A stretch of 64,000 nt of DNA from Closterium sp. Naga37s-1 (GCA_947471745.1 CANJKZ010000955.1:2043501-2107500), one strand, 5' to 3'. Shown: positions 30,586 to 43,129, numbered from the stretch's first letter. Translations and numbers: made by a program. The notes: generated by a model not told the origin, from the letters alone.

Positions 30586-33500
30586 CACCTTGACAAGTTT
30601 GAACTCGCATGGTAACGGAGTGGCGATCTTCCGTCCGAGCTCCATGTCGTACTTCTCCAGCAGTTGCCTAATGTACTTCTCTTGGTGAAGCTTCAGCCAC
30701 ATGTGGTCAGGGTCGCGTTGGATGTGCATGCCGAGGTAGTAGGAAGCCTCTCCGAGGACCTTGCACTGGAAGGTCTCCATAAGCCCTTTCTGCACCTTTT
30801 GAATCTCCTTCATGCTGCTGCTGAATAGCAGTATGTCGTCGACATACACCAAGAACAGCACCATCTCCTCCTGCTCACCCTTCAAGAACAAGCTCTCATC
30901 ACAGCTGCTTGCTCTGAATCCCAGCTCCCCCAAAGCGGCTGCCAGTTTTTGATACCAACACCTTGGAGCCTGTTTGAGACCGTAGATGAAATTGTTCAGC
31001 TTGCATACTCTCCCCGTGCCGTCCTCATATCCCGAAGGCTGCTCCATGTAGACTTCCTCCTCGATTACCCCGTAGAGAAAAGCTGTGGTTACATCCATCT
31101 GCTGGATGTACCATCTGCTCACTGCTGCGTCAGCAAGGATTACTCTCAGAGTTGGAGGTTTAGCACTGGGTGCAAAAAACTCCCGAAAATCCTCCCCTTC
31201 CTTCTGTTGAAAACCCTTTGCCACCAATCTGCTCTTGTGCACTGTCACCTCGCACTTCTCGTCAGTTTTGATCCTCACGACCCATTTGCACTGAAGCGCC
31301 CTTTTCCTTTCCGGCAAGGGAACAAGTTCCCAGGTGTTGTTCTTTAGCAGGCTGTTGTACTCGGAATCCCTGGACGCAAGCCATTATTTCCTGTCTGCTC
31401 CGGCGAGGGCTTCCTACATGCTCGCGGGTTGTTCAGGAATCACGAAGCAGTAGGCCGGTTCTTCCTTGCTTTCAGCCTTGGTCCCATCCCCTATCACCAA
31501 TAAAGCATCCTCTCTTTCCTGAGGCGTCCCTTCTGGTTCCCGTGTGCCTAGATTTCTCAGCTTCAACGTCGTCGTCCTCATCAGATCTGCTGCGGTTGCT
31601 GATGCTGCTCTGTTGGACATTGAACGCGTTTGAGTTCTCCTCGTGGGCAGGGATGGAGGTTTCACCCGAGTGAAAGGATGCTGCTGATCTTCCTCCCCTT
31701 TTGCTCGACTATCCTCCTTGGTTGGCTCCTCACTACCTTGCCCCACTTCAACCCCGTTCTCCTTGGTTTCCTCAGGTTCTGCCTGAGGTGCCTCCTCCTG
31801 AATCAGATCGAGTGACAGAGAGATCTCTCGCAGCTGCGGTGCAGTTTTCTCCTCCGGCTGTTGTTTCCAGCTCCCGTACATCATGTTCTCGAGGAACTTC
31901 ACGTCTCGGCGGTCGAAGAAACGCCCTTTCTTTGGTTCCCACAGTAGCCACCCTTTGCTTTCCTGTGCCAGGCCAAGGTGCACGCACCATCGCGCTCGCG
32001 CCTAACTTGCTCCTGTGGGCTTTGGGGACGTGAGCTACCGCCATACATCCGAATACGCGCAGCATGTCGACTGGCAGTTTCCACTTGAGCCACCGTCTCA
32101 TTGGAACCCAGTTCTCATCTCCGGCATTCGTGTAGACTCTGTTTCGTGCCACTGTTGCATGCCTTACTGCATGTGGCCACTTCGAGTTTCCAAGACCGGA
32201 CTCGATTAGCAGTGCTCGGGCTGTCTCGAGAATTGTCCTGTTTGCTCGCTCAGCTACCCCATTGGACTGTGGAGAATAAGCTGTGGTCTTCTCCTTTATG
32301 ATTCCCCTCTTCTTCAGCCAAGTCTCCAGCTTATCTCCCGTGAACTCTCCACCACGGTCAGTGCGAATCCGCTTCACCCGACATTCAGATTGAGTTTCTG
32401 CCGTAGGAATCCATTCATCCTGAATCACCGCTACTGCATCGCTCTTTTGCCTGAGGGGGTAGGCCCACATAACTCTGCTCCAGTCGTCGATGATCGTGAG
32501 AAAGTATCGCTCTCCCCCATCCCCTTGTACCGGCAGTGGCCCAACAAGGTCCATCTGCACTAGTTCAAGCGGCTTTTTGCTGCGCTTGGAGACTGAGGAG
32601 AAGGGGAATCTGGTGAACTTGCTCACCAAGCATGTTTCACACGTGTGTTGCGGGGCGGTGCCGCTCAGCTTCAATCCATTTACCGCTTCTTCTTTGACCA
32701 GCTGCTGCAGTACCGTCATGTTGACGTATCCCAGGCGCCTGTGAGCAGTCACCCAATCTGTTTCTCCGCTTCTTGCTGACACGCGTTCTTCCGCCACACT
32801 CATAACACTGTTCTCCCCCTGGCCCCTGGTCCCTTCTTTCTCCCAAGGTGCCGCCGGTATCTGCGACATAGATCTGAAGACATCCTTGTCTTCATGCAGG
32901 TCCCACAACACTCGGTTTCCTAGCTCTCCCCTGAAGCTTTTTGATCCATCAGTGCTGTGCTGGTGCTGACTCCGGCCTTGGCGAGCCTCCTGAGGGAGAT
33001 CAGATTCGCCTTTAAATCTGGGACCAGTAACACGTTCTCCAGTATGACTGGATTATCGTCTGCCCCCTTGAACAGTGCTCGACCTGCTCCTTACACTTGT
33101 AGTGCGTGTCCTGATGCTGACCGAACTTCCAAAATTGGTGCTGCACCCACTTTGTCCAGTAGATCAGATCTTGGAGTCATTGTCCAAGATGCTCCCGAGT
33201 CTAGAATCCAGGCGCTTAATGGGTGAAGCTCAGATCCCACTTTCGCTGAAGCCCCACTTTCATTTTCTTCCCCCTCCACATGAAAAAACTGTCCTGCCGA
33301 TCGCTCATTGTACTCTTCTTCATCCGCATAGTCTTCAGAGTCGTTGTTCATGGCTCCTGCTCCCCTTCCTTCATTCGACTGATTCGTGGGGGTCCACCAC
33401 TCCGGCTTTGTGTTGCATTTGAACCACGGATGCCCAACCTTCTTGCAGTACTAGCAACGTCCTTGCATTCTTGTGTTGCCCCCATTGGCCCCATGACCTC

Positions 33501-35150
33501 CTCGATTTGCTCCTCCGCCACGAGCATACGGACTTCCTGGTTGCTCCTGCCGATAGTCATCATTACGGGTTCCTCTTCCAGGCCAGGGCCTTCCTCGGCC
33601 CTTTCCCCTTTTGCTGCCTTGCTTCGCATAACCGCTGCTCCCTTCATCCCCTCCCCTTAACTGGCGACGCCGAAAGTCTTCTTCAAGAATCTTAGATCGC
33701 ACCCATTCCATGGTCCATAAGTTCTGGTTTTGTGGCAAGCTCGGGCCGCTTGTAAACGGCAAGCTCAGGCAGCAGCGACAACATTTTGAGACACTTGGTT
33801 TGCTCTGGATATGACACCCCTGCAGCAGTAAGCTTGGCATAGATGTCCCGCATGTTGTCAATAACACATTGGATCGGCTCCCCCTCACTGAGTGGCAAAG
33901 ACGACAACTTGTCAGAATCCCAGTCACTAGACCATTGGGATAAAAAGGCTTGTTAAGTAGCGGGTCAGTGCGCCCATAACCCCCCAGGACAACGAGCCTG
34001 TAACCCTTCCCTAGGATCAGTCGGGGATCACCAGTGGACCTCTGACACCCCCCCGCACTGGGATGCCCGAAGTTCACACACTGGGATTCGAACCCGAGAC
34101 CTTCGCTCTGATAACATGTCAGAATCCCAGTCACTAGACCATTGGGATAAAAGGGCTTGTTAAGTAGCGGGTCAGTGCGCCCATAACCCCCCAGGACAAC
34201 GAGCCTGTAACCCTTCCCTAGGATCAGTCGGGGATCACCAGTGGACCTCTGACACAACTCCCGTTCCAACATCAGAGTAGCCACAACGAACGTTGGCGCG
34301 TGCAGGTCCTTGAGCACAGTCTAGGCTCGAGGTCCGCAGTCTTCTTCCGGCACCAGGTGCATTATGTGCTGCCGTTGATTTTGCTCCAGGCTCTGGGACA
34401 GGAGGTAGTATCCCGCAGATGATCGTTCATCCCAGTCAGCTTGCAGGCTTGCATCCGATGGTCGCTTCTCCACTCCCGTCATGAGCTTGAGAAGCCCGAT
34501 TTGCCTGAAGTAGAGCTGCATCTTCCACGACCAGTCATCGTATCCGTCGCCATTGAACTTCTCAGCGCTGAAGTTCCGCAACACTTCCTTCAGGAGCGAC
34601 CCCTGGTTTGTTCGAGCTCCTTGCTGCACCACGATGCCGGTTTCCTGAGTTCCGCTATCCGTAGGTGCGGAAGATCCTTCTCCATCCTGGGATCCCATTA
34701 TGCTATGACGCCGCAATCACGTTAATACCAGCTCTGATACCAGCTTGTTACTATAAAATCACTTAGTTCCTACGGGTGATAGTGCCACGATAGCTGAAAA
34801 ACTCTTCTCGGGGTCACCTCCGAGGGTCCTTGGGTGCCTGACTGAAATCAGCCCCTATCCAAGGGTCCAAGTTTGTTGAAAGAGAATTTCAGTGACGTAG
34901 AACAGCAGCAGCCAAAGCCCTATGTCGCGGCGTAGTCAGAGAATCCTTGATAGTTAGAACATAAACTTGATAGCAGCGTGGGAGAGTGCTTTGATAGGCA
35001 GAGTGTGTTTTTAATATTCAAGACATATATTTATATATTCTCTAGGCTGTTTCTACTGCTAGCTGTCTAGCATCTCTAAGCAATTCCTATCATTAGCGAG
35101 GCGCGAGCAATTTTCGTGTTTCCCTCGTTTTATTTTGTGACTCAGCTAGG
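30586..35150 (-). mobile_element. Copia element G, 3' end missing
   Basis: Fossil Copia, minus strand, a different family from B, C and D. Parts are the 5' LTR from about 35150 to 34745 (outer end uncertain), primer-binding site GGTATCAGAGC next to it, gag (34716 leftward, GSLLKEVLRNFSAEKFNGDG), protease (ILDSGASWTMTPRSD), GAG-pre-integrase (AHRRLGYVNMTVLQQLV), integrase (GGEFTGDKLETWL, YSPQSNGVAERANR) and reverse transcriptase (LVYVDDILLFSS). RNase H and the 3' LTR are absent. It is broken at roughly five or more places and older than B1, C and D. A TRIM sits in its gag region. Confidence 0.82.
33910..34254 (-). mobile_element. TRIM-like miniature LTR element
   Basis: There are two 138-bp direct terminal repeats (33910-34047 and 34117-34254), differing at about one base, and a 69-bp centre. 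In minus sense the LTR begins TGTCAGAGG and ends TTCTGACA. It is followed by TGTTATCAGAGC, close to the Met tRNA primer-binding site, and a GCGGGGGGG polypurine tract precedes the second LTR. The flanks are a 5-bp target duplication CAACT (33905-33909 and 34255-34259). It has no coding capacity, as is normal for TRIMs. It looks whole and recent, and is inserted in Copia G. Confidence 0.9.
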
Positions 35151-35819
35151 TTGCGATTCACCGGCGAATATTTTGAATGTTCACGCAGAATTTATTAACG
35201 GTATCGATCCGTTGTGTTTTTCGCGCCGTTCTGATAACGGTTCCGATCAATCCGTTTATTTGAGTCAGCTCGTTGTTTTTGAACATGCGTGCTGATTTTG
35301 ATCAATCCTCTTGCTTGGCTCCTGATTGCGTGAGAAGTTTTGCCACGTGCTTTTGACCGCTCGAGTCGTGAGCAGCTTCTCGAGCTGAGGCGTTCCAGAT
35401 GGCGAGAGCTCAGCTCTCGAAATGTTGGTGCTCGAGCAGCTCTGCCCGCGCCCCGTTATTTATCCGCGTCGAATGTTCAGAAAACGTTCAGAACATGTTA
35501 AAAAACGACGAACGCGAGCAGGATCCGATCGACGCCGTTGATCTTGTCGGTTTGAGCAGCAGCAAGTTCGAAAACACGAACAGAAGTTTCGAGCTATGAA
35601 AACAGTGAGTCAAACTGAGTTTGAACTGCACCGTCACTTCTTATTGGCCGGATCTCCTAACCCCTTGATTGCTTGATAATAAGCGACTCGCCCCAGCAAT
35701 GCAGAAATTATTGTTGCACTCTCCAGGATCAAAACCGACTGATTGATATACAGGAAATTGGTATTAGAGCATTTCAATTTCAACGTCACCCAAAGAAAAT
35801 AATAAATTTCATGTATCAG
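35151..35819. other. Spacer, no supported gene
   Basis: This may include the outer part of the G LTR. Open stretches such as 35399-35599 (+) have no recognisable domain. Confidence 0.35.
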
Positions 35820-35955
35820 TCGATTCGACCCGGCCGGGTAACACCGACCCGACCCGGCCAGGTCGAGGGCATCCGTATCTCTGACCCGACCTGGCTAAAA
35901 TTCGGGTCGGGTCGGGCTACCTCACCCGACTGGGTCGTATGCCCATGCCAAGCCT
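35820..35955. mobile_element. hAT-like fragment, GACCCG subfamily
   Basis: ACCCGACCCGGCC/GGGTCGGGTCGGG motifs end with ATGCCCATGCCAAGCCTA, which resembles an inverted hAT terminus. No left end was found. It abuts the remains of an LRR exon. Confidence 0.45.
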
Positions 35956-36001
35956 AGTCTATTCCAGCGACCATTGGCAGGCTTGTTGTTCTCTAGGATC
36001 T
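35956..36001 (+). pseudogene. Decayed LRR exon, 3' half
   Basis: TCTATTCCAGCGACC... reads SIPATIGRLVVL, a stop, then D(L), with CT| followed by GTATGT at 36002, exactly the phase-2 Leu/donor arrangement of the other LRR exons. The 5' half is missing where the GACCCG hAT fragment lies, and an in-frame TAG (35994-35996) takes the place of an LRR residue. It looks like an LRR exon destroyed by an insertion. If it once belonged to the same gene, the gene has lost one repeat or is a pseudogene. Confidence 0.42.
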
Positions 36002-36009
36002 GTATGTAG

Positions 36010-36165
36010 TAGGCATGAGCAAATGGCATGACATGCAGCCGGACCATTTAACAGTCGGCTCCTAACAAGCCGCCAGGAGTCCGCCACACGAGTACGAAGG
36101 CTGGTACATGAGCCGACCAGAATCGGCGAACCAACAGGTTATGGACGAGGAACGAGGCTGTTGAC
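36010..36165. mobile_element. hAT-like left end (unpaired)
   Basis: TAGGCATGAGCAAATGG at 36010 is a hAT-type terminus, followed by GCCGGAC/GTCGGCT motifs. The right terminus was not found. Confidence 0.35.
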
Positions 36166-36177
36166 CACTATTGGGAT

Positions 36178-36539
36178 CAGGGTTTAAAAAAACGGCCGTT
36201 TTTTTAAGAATTTATCGTAAAAAAAGGCATCGTAAAAAACGGTCGTAAAAAACGGTTTAAAACGGTTCCAGGAGGTGTTTTCTGTTTAATTAACAAAAAA
36301 GCCACTTAATGAGACCAAATTGAACCAGAAAGTCAGCAGGATGAAGGGGACGGACCCCTTCTTGCATGTGTGCGGTTGTTGGCATGATTGAAGAAGTATT
36401 TGACCTTGGTTTTTCCCTATTTTTTCTTGGTGGACAGAGTTCTCTAACAAAAAAACGACAGTTTTTTTCGAAAAATCACCGTAAAAAAAGACCGTAAAAA
36501 ACGGACCGTATTTTACGAAAACTGTATTTTTGAACCTTG
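36178..36539. mobile_element. 362-bp non-autonomous hAT element, AAAACGG subfamily
   Basis: It is flanked by identical 8-bp duplications ATTGGGAT (36170-36177 and 36540-36547). The ends are CAGGGTTTAAAA and its inverted match TTTTTGAACCTTG. Subterminal regions are packed with AAAAAACGG/CCGTTTTTT and CGTAAAAAA motifs (36185-36265 and 36450-36530). The motif closely resembles AAACGG, the known binding site of maize Ac transposase. It encodes no protein. Confidence 0.9.
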
Positions 36540-36585
36540 ATTGGGATATAAAGGCTCTATGCTCGCAAGTTGATTCACATAAATG

Positions 36586-37412
36586 CACTCTCCACGGGGT
36601 CACCTCCAAGGGTCCTTGGGTGCCTGGTCTAACCAACCCCTTTTCAAGGGTCCGTGTTCGTCGAGAGACGTGCAAAGTGTAACATCAATCGAGAGTATTC
36701 CCAAACTCAAATGCGGAGCGTTGACGACGAACAGGCTCGTGTGCAGAGTTAGCTCTTCACGTCAATACATTGATAGATCAAATTAACTCGCCAAAAGATT
36801 TAGAAGTACAACCAAGCACAAGCACACATTTCTGTATTCGCACAATCACACACAACGGAAACACGAAGTAGTTGTTCAACTGGAGTTCAGGACCTCGTCA
36901 GATGTGCAAAGGAAAACGGTTGTCGAACTGCTGCGGACTTTGGCTTCATTTGCCTCGTAAGGGAAAACCGTCTTTAAACTTCATGTCTGACAAACGCCCT
37001 TGCTCACTTCGCACACAAATACTCATGAATTCGCGTGTCTATTGATGAACACTCGTGTGGGATTGCAGTTTTCACGAATCCTTACAGTTGAAAAGCGATA
37101 TTCCACCGTTTTGTCCCTATATCGAAATTATCATGTTACGTGCGCGACCTTTCTGACGACATTACCTGTTCGCCGAGTCAACGCGGGATTCGATTTTTCA
37201 ACCATAATCCCGTGCACCCCTTGACCGCAATCATGCACGACCGACTTTTCGGTCGTGCTGTACTAAGCACAAATGTCCGCTGTCCTGCGCGAGGGCATGA
37301 CGATCATTCGCCTTGTTTCGTTGCGATCGTGCCCACTGTGCACGCTCGAAACAGTGCAAGGCACACGCTTGGGCCCTCAGGACCCACATGCAAAATCAGG
37401 ACCACAGGCGCG
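36586..37412. other. Possible LTR scrap related to G, then spacer
   Basis: GGGGTCACCTCCAAGGGTC and the following CTTGGGTGCCTG at 36596-36626 match a block of the G LTR (34819-34850), so this may be a relic of another LTR of that type. No gene is seen up to 37412. Confidence 0.35.
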
Positions 37413-37514
37413 TAGGCATGAGCATTTGGCCCGGCCCGACCCGACTTGGCCGGGCCAAGCGGGTTTCCGGGCCGGGTCGGGTCGGGCCATCCTCGGGCCA
37501 GGGTGTTGAATACT
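37413..37514. mobile_element. hAT-like fragment, GACCCG subfamily, cut by Copia C2
   Basis: TAGGCATGAGCATTTGGCCC followed by GACCCGACTTGGCCGG motifs. It stops at 37515, where the C2 LTR begins. No right half is found beyond C2. Confidence 0.55.
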
Positions 37515-38447
37515 GTTGTGCAGCAAGTATGTCCCAGAGGGTGGATTCTCACCTTCAGTCTTAGAGGTCGTGGGTTCAATTCTCAGCAGCTGCACTTTCC
37601 ATTCTCGTTATGCTCCACATTACATGTCCACACTCTACCACACTCCACCACAGTGAAGTGTGGTCACAGTTGGCATTGCCACTTGTCCACTCATCCCACA
37701 CTCACCTTGCTGGCCTCTATGGTGTGCCATATGCTGTTATGTGGGCTGTTGTTCCAGCCTGGCCCACATGTGCAACATGTGGCCTCACTTGCTAGCTTGG
37801 CAAGGTTGGCTAGCCTTGCCCTCAGCATTGAGGTGCTGCAGCTAGCCTCAAGAGTTCAACCACATATATGTGGCTTCCCACTTCACTAGAAATCATCCTT
37901 GGACAAAGACCTTGCTCTAGTCTTTAAGACTTATACCATTTTCTTGCTAAGGATATTTCTTCTTCCTATCGTGCCATAAGTTCACCGATCCATTTTCTTC
38001 ATGCTATCAGAGCTAGGCTTCTAGCTTTGTGAACGTCGCACACTTGATGGCTCAAGTTGAGACGCCTCTCGGTCGGCACACCCTTCCTATCTTGGAACCG
38101 GATGGTTCCAACTTCATTCCATGGAAGAAAAAGATTTGTTACATCTTCAATGTCCTTGGGCTGATCTTGATAGAATTGGAACTGAACTGATTGCTTGATA
38201 AGGAAGGCACTAGGCCTTAAGTACAAACAGTGTTGGGTTGAGCAAAGCTAGGGAAAGGATGGGATGGGAATCCTAGCAAATCTCCAATTGGTGAGTTGGC
38301 AGATTTGCAGGATTACGAGGGAATCCCAACCAGATAGGGTTGGGATTACAAATCTACACCCAACCTACAAAGTAACCTAACCAATATAGAATATAGTACA
38401 AAGTGTTGACTGACTATTTCTAACACACCCCCTAGGCTGACAACACT

Positions 38448-41400
38448 TCAGCCACATGGCGGCCCAACACTCATGGACGAGAGGAGGCGGTAGTGGTCTT
38501 GGCGAACAAGAGACTTGGTAAACAAGTCAGCAAGGTTGCAGTCGGAAGCAATGTGTTCAGCCTTCAGCTGCTCGCGCTGCACCAGCTCACGAAGAAAGTA
38601 GTGACGGACCTCAATGTGCTTGGTGCGGCCGTGGAAGACGGGGTCCTTTGTGAGATGAATGGTGCTCTCGTTGTCACACCAAAGCGTTGGGGCTGGTTGA
38701 GGATACCCAAGTTTTGCCAGCAAGAAGGAGAGCCAACGGGCCTCTTGGGCAGCCATGGTCCCGGCATACAGCTCTGCCTCACAGGTCGACAGTGAGACGG
38801 AAGACGACCGAGTGGAGCGCCAACTGACAACCCCACTGCCAAGGGTAAAGCAATATCCTTGGGAAGAGCGCCGATCACTCTGGTCATCAGCATAGGACGA
38901 GTCACTGTACCCCTCAAGGCGAACAGGGGAAGAGCCGCCAAGAGTGAGCACATAGTCCTGTGTGCCTTTGAGATAGCGGAGGACCCGCTTGGCGGCAGAC
39001 CAGTGGTGGCTCGTGAAGCGACCAGGTGCAACGTAGCGAGACAGGACACTGACTGGATAGGCCAAATCTGGTCGAGTGCACATCATCGCGTACATGAGGG
39101 AACCGACGAGCTCGGGGTAAGCCTCATCACAGGGCTCAGGTGAGGGAACAGAGGGTGCAGTGAGTTGGTGCTGCAGAGAGAGTGGGGTGGGCATTGAAGC
39201 TGCTTCCTGCATCTTAAACCTGGTCAGAACGTTGTTGATGTAGAACTTCTGCGAGAGGGTGATGGTGCGGGCCGTGCGATCACGTGTGATTTCCATGCCC
39301 AGATAGTTCGTCAGTTTCCCAAGATCCTTCATAGCCAGCTTCTCACCAAGTGCGGTTTTGACTGCTGCCAGCTCAGTCTGATCCTTGGTGACAAGGATCA
39401 TGTCATCGACATAAACCAAGATGAAGAAGCGGGATGGTGTTGCTCGGATGAAGAGGCTGGGGTCAGAGGTGGATGGGTGAAAGTCGAGGGACCCTAAGGT
39501 GCTCTTGAGCTTGTTGTGCCATTCCCGGGGTGCTTGCTTGAGGCCATAGACTGGTCGATTCAGCTTCCATACAGTGCCTGGTGGAAAAGGAGCTGGAAAT
39601 CCTTCGGGCCGCTCCATGTAGATTTCCTCTCGAAGGATCCCTTGCAGAAACGCAGAGGACACATCCATGCAGTCAACCTCCATGTCATCTCGAGCGGCAA
39701 CATCGAGAAGGGTGCGCAGTGTGGGAGGTTTGGCGGTGGGAGAGAACGTCTCAAAGAAGTCCAGTCCATGCTTTTGGGTAAATCCCTTGGCACAGTACCG
39801 GGCTTTGAAGACGGGAAATTCGCCTGGAAGTTGTTTCACCCGGAAAACCCATTTTCCCTTCACAATGTTGACGCCGGAGGGAGGAGAGACACCTGTGAAA
39901 GTTCCTGTGTGAATGAAGGCCTCACACTCTGCGACAATGGCCTCTAGCCATTGAGCGGCGTGAGGACCAGAAACTGCTTCAGCATAGGTGAGAGGTGTGG
40001 GGATGGAGGGGTTGTCCGAGAAGTCGAGGGTGGGAGATTCTGCGATATCTGGAAAGAGGGAGCAGAGTGCGTGTATGGCTGAGTCAATCTCAATCAACTC
40101 CTCATGTCTGTCCTCAAGAAGGGAGGGCATGAGCGAATAATCACCCCCGACAGGAGGAGGATTGAGAGAGACACGAATGGAAAGGGAAAGAGGCTTGGGA
40201 GCTTTGCGCGAGCGGGTGCGACCAGCGATGGGGGAGGGAGGCGGAGCTGGAGGGGGAGAAGCAGCAGGTGTAGTGGCAGCATCAGGAACAGCAGCTGGAT
40301 CAGGAGCAGGAGCTGGATCAGGAGGAGGAGCTGGATCAGGAGGAGGAGCAGGAGCAGGAGGACGGCGTTGGTAGGTTTTGAGAGGAATGGGCTCGGGGGC
40401 GGGAAGGAGTGGGGGAGACTGCGTGGTGCTGGAAGGGGAAGCGGGTGACGGGGGGTCGGAAACTGTGGAGGGAGCAGGAAGAGGAGGAGATGGAGTGGTG
40501 GCAGGAGGAAGGCTGTCAAAGTCAGCCCAAGTAAGAGAAGGAGGCGGAGGAGAAGGAGAAACTGTGGAGGAGGGGTAGAACGGGTGGGATTCATCGAAGA
40601 AAACATCTCGGCTGCGATAAAGTTTGTTGGTGGTAGGATGGAGGAAGAGGTAGTCTGGCGAGTCCGAGTTGTGCCCGAGGTACACGCACGTGATTGTTTT
40701 CGGAGCAAGCTTGCCGCCAGCTGCACGACGGGCTTGGGAGTTGAGGAGAACATAGGAAGTGCACCCCCATACACGAAGAGGGCGGACGGACGGCTTTTGA
40801 CCCGTCCACAGCTCTGCGGGGGTGGTGTGGGTGTGGTGAGGATGAGGATGGAGATTGTGGAGGGCGGCAGCATGGAGCATGGCGTATCCCCAAAGAGAGG
40901 GAGGGGCGGAAGCATGAGTGAGGAGGCAGCGAGCAATCTGCACCAGGATGCGGTTTCGGCTCTCAGCAACACCGTTCTGTTGAGGGCTGTCTGGGAGGGT
41001 GAAGGTCTGACGAATACCCTCAGTAGAGCAGAAAGCTTTGAGAGTGTTGTTGCGGAATTCACCGCCACCGTCAGAGTGAAGAATCTTGATTTTGGTTTTG
41101 AAGTGTGAATGAGCCTGCCTTGCCCATTCCATGATAATGGCTGGGGCTTCAGACTTGGCGGTGAGAAGGTGAACGGACACATAGCGGGAATAGTCATCAA
41201 CGATGACAAGGAAGTAGAAGTGTCCGCCACGGGAACGAACAGGAGCTGGACCCCAAAGGTCCATGTGTACGCGATCAAGAGGTGCGGTAGAGGTGGACTC
41301 AGTGGGAGGATGGGGCTGTTCTCGAAGCTTGCTCTGTGCACAGTCAAGGCAAGGTGGTCCAGAAAGAGAGGGGGGTTGTGGAAGTGAGGCGGGCAGCCCA

Positions 41401-42972
41401 TGAAGGAGTTGTTTGGTGGCAAGGTCTGAAAGTGCGCGGAAGTTGATGTGGCCGAGGCGGTTATGAAATAGCATAGTCTTGTCATTGAGGAGGCGGCAGT
41501 GACATGAGGGGGAGTCTGAGGATGGAAGCGGAAGGTTGGTGAGGGAGCATGTTTGAACGGGAGGTACAACTAGTGTGTACAGGTTGTTGGAGTTGAGGGT
41601 GAAGCGGGCAAGATGGAGTCCGGTTTTGGCGTCAAACATGTCACAGTAGTCAACATCATTGGGAAAGATGGTGATCACGCCTGCGTGTTGGATTTCCCGC
41701 TGTGCAAGAAGGTTGTAGCGGAGGGTAGGGGCACAGATGCCAGTGACTGTGCCGGATGGGAAAGCTGGACAGGAAACTGTGGAGGACCCATGGCATTGGA
41801 TGGAGAAGCTAGAATCGGCTCCAAGGAGTGAGGTGGGAGCCTGGTAGGGAACGAAGGCAGTTTGGTCTTTAAGCACTGTGTGGGTGGCACCACTGTCTAG
41901 TATGAACTCAATTCCCTGTGTGGTTGAAACACCGATGTACTGCGACCCCTTCTCATTAAGAAGACCAGCACCAGAGAACAACAGGTTAAGGCGAACATCA
42001 GATGGGGCACTAGCAAATGCCTGAGCAGGTTCCTCCACTGCCTCAACCTGGTTCACGCGACGGGGTGGTGCCCAGTTGGGAGGGCGCTTGTCCTTCGAGA
42101 CACCGTGGACGTCATACCACTCGTCATCTCGCTTCTTGAAACAAGTTGCCTCAGGGTGGTTGGTGCCGTTGCATTTCTGCCCCGCACGTGGACCCTTCCT
42201 AATGAGGAAAGGAGTTGCGCCTCTGGCCCTGCTGGGAACGAAATGGGATGCCAGGGGAGTAGCGCACAGCATTGACGGATGCCTGGGCTGCAAGGTCCTT
42301 TTCGTCAGAGAGAAGGGCCGAAGCGACTTTCTCGAAGGTGAGTTCCTTGGTGGGGAGCTGCTTGAGCATGGAACTGGTGACGTTGTAGGCCGGGGTGAGT
42401 CCGACGAGAAGCCCAGCAGCAGGTGCCTGTTCGGGGAAGGTGATCCCAATGTCCTTGAGCTCCTCATGGATGTTGCGGATTTCAGAGATGTAGTCTGCCA
42501 TGCCCGGGCATTCCTCAAGGCGGATTTGGAACATGCGAGGAATGAGGATTGCAACTCCCACGGCAGTTTTGTCATGAAAGCGATCCTGGAGGTACTTCCA
42601 AATGTCATGCGCAGAGCGGAAGGTGCGGTAGGACTTGACTAACTCGACTGGGGTGGTGGTGATGAAAACCCTAATCACTGCCGCATCCGCCTGCTCCCAG
42701 AGACCGAAGTCCGTCTCATACTTGGTGGTTTTAGCGTCGAAAGCAAGCTTGGCTGTGGCAGTGGCGCCTTCGCCGAGAGGATCGGGAGGGAGAGGCATCT
42801 TCCCTTTGCCGCGATTGAGGAGGATGTCCTTGAGGCAAATCCCCTTGAGCTCCGAGCTAAGGAGGTGCTTCTCCACTCCATAGCACCACTCCCCGAAATT
42901 GGTGCTCGTGCCGTTGGGAGCGAGGTTAAGGATGATGAGGTTTCCGACGAGAGTGGAAGTTGAAGTTGCCAT
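38448..42972 (-). CDS. Copia B1 gag-pol coding region
   Basis: From ATG 42972 (MATSTSTLVGNLIILNLA): gag with AILIPRMFQIRLEECPGM, protease (ILDSGATHTVLKD), GAG-pre-integrase (FHNRLGHINFRALSDL), integrase (RVHMDLWGPAP, HSDGGGEF, LPDSPQQNGVAESRNR), a long Pro-rich linker, reverse transcriptase (FILVYVDDMILV) and RNase H (STCEAELYAG, CDNESTIHLTKDPV, TKHIEVRHYFLRE). This is a complete Copia domain set. The proline-rich linker also keeps an antisense/other-frame stretch open, which is not a gene. Confidence 0.93.
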
Positions 42973-43129
42973 TTCGCGCGGAGCGCAGCGCTAAAGTCTC
43001 CGATACGTAGCGGAGCGAAGCGGAGCGGAGTTCGGGTGATTTTGGAAATTGAGGAAGTTCGAAACGCGATTTTTGGCAATAGAATGCCCATACTATACCA
43101 TGATATACTGCTTCGCCAATGCCCCCTGT

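Noticed and set aside
34050-34116. tRNA gene suggested by GGTTCGAATCCC in the TRIM centre
   Set aside because: Only a B-box-like string is present, with no A box or cloverleaf. It sits beside the primer-binding site of the TRIM.
35730-35800. Another LRR exon from DQNRLIDIQEIG
   Set aside because: The phase differs from all other LRR exons and the residues after NRL do not follow the LRR consensus.
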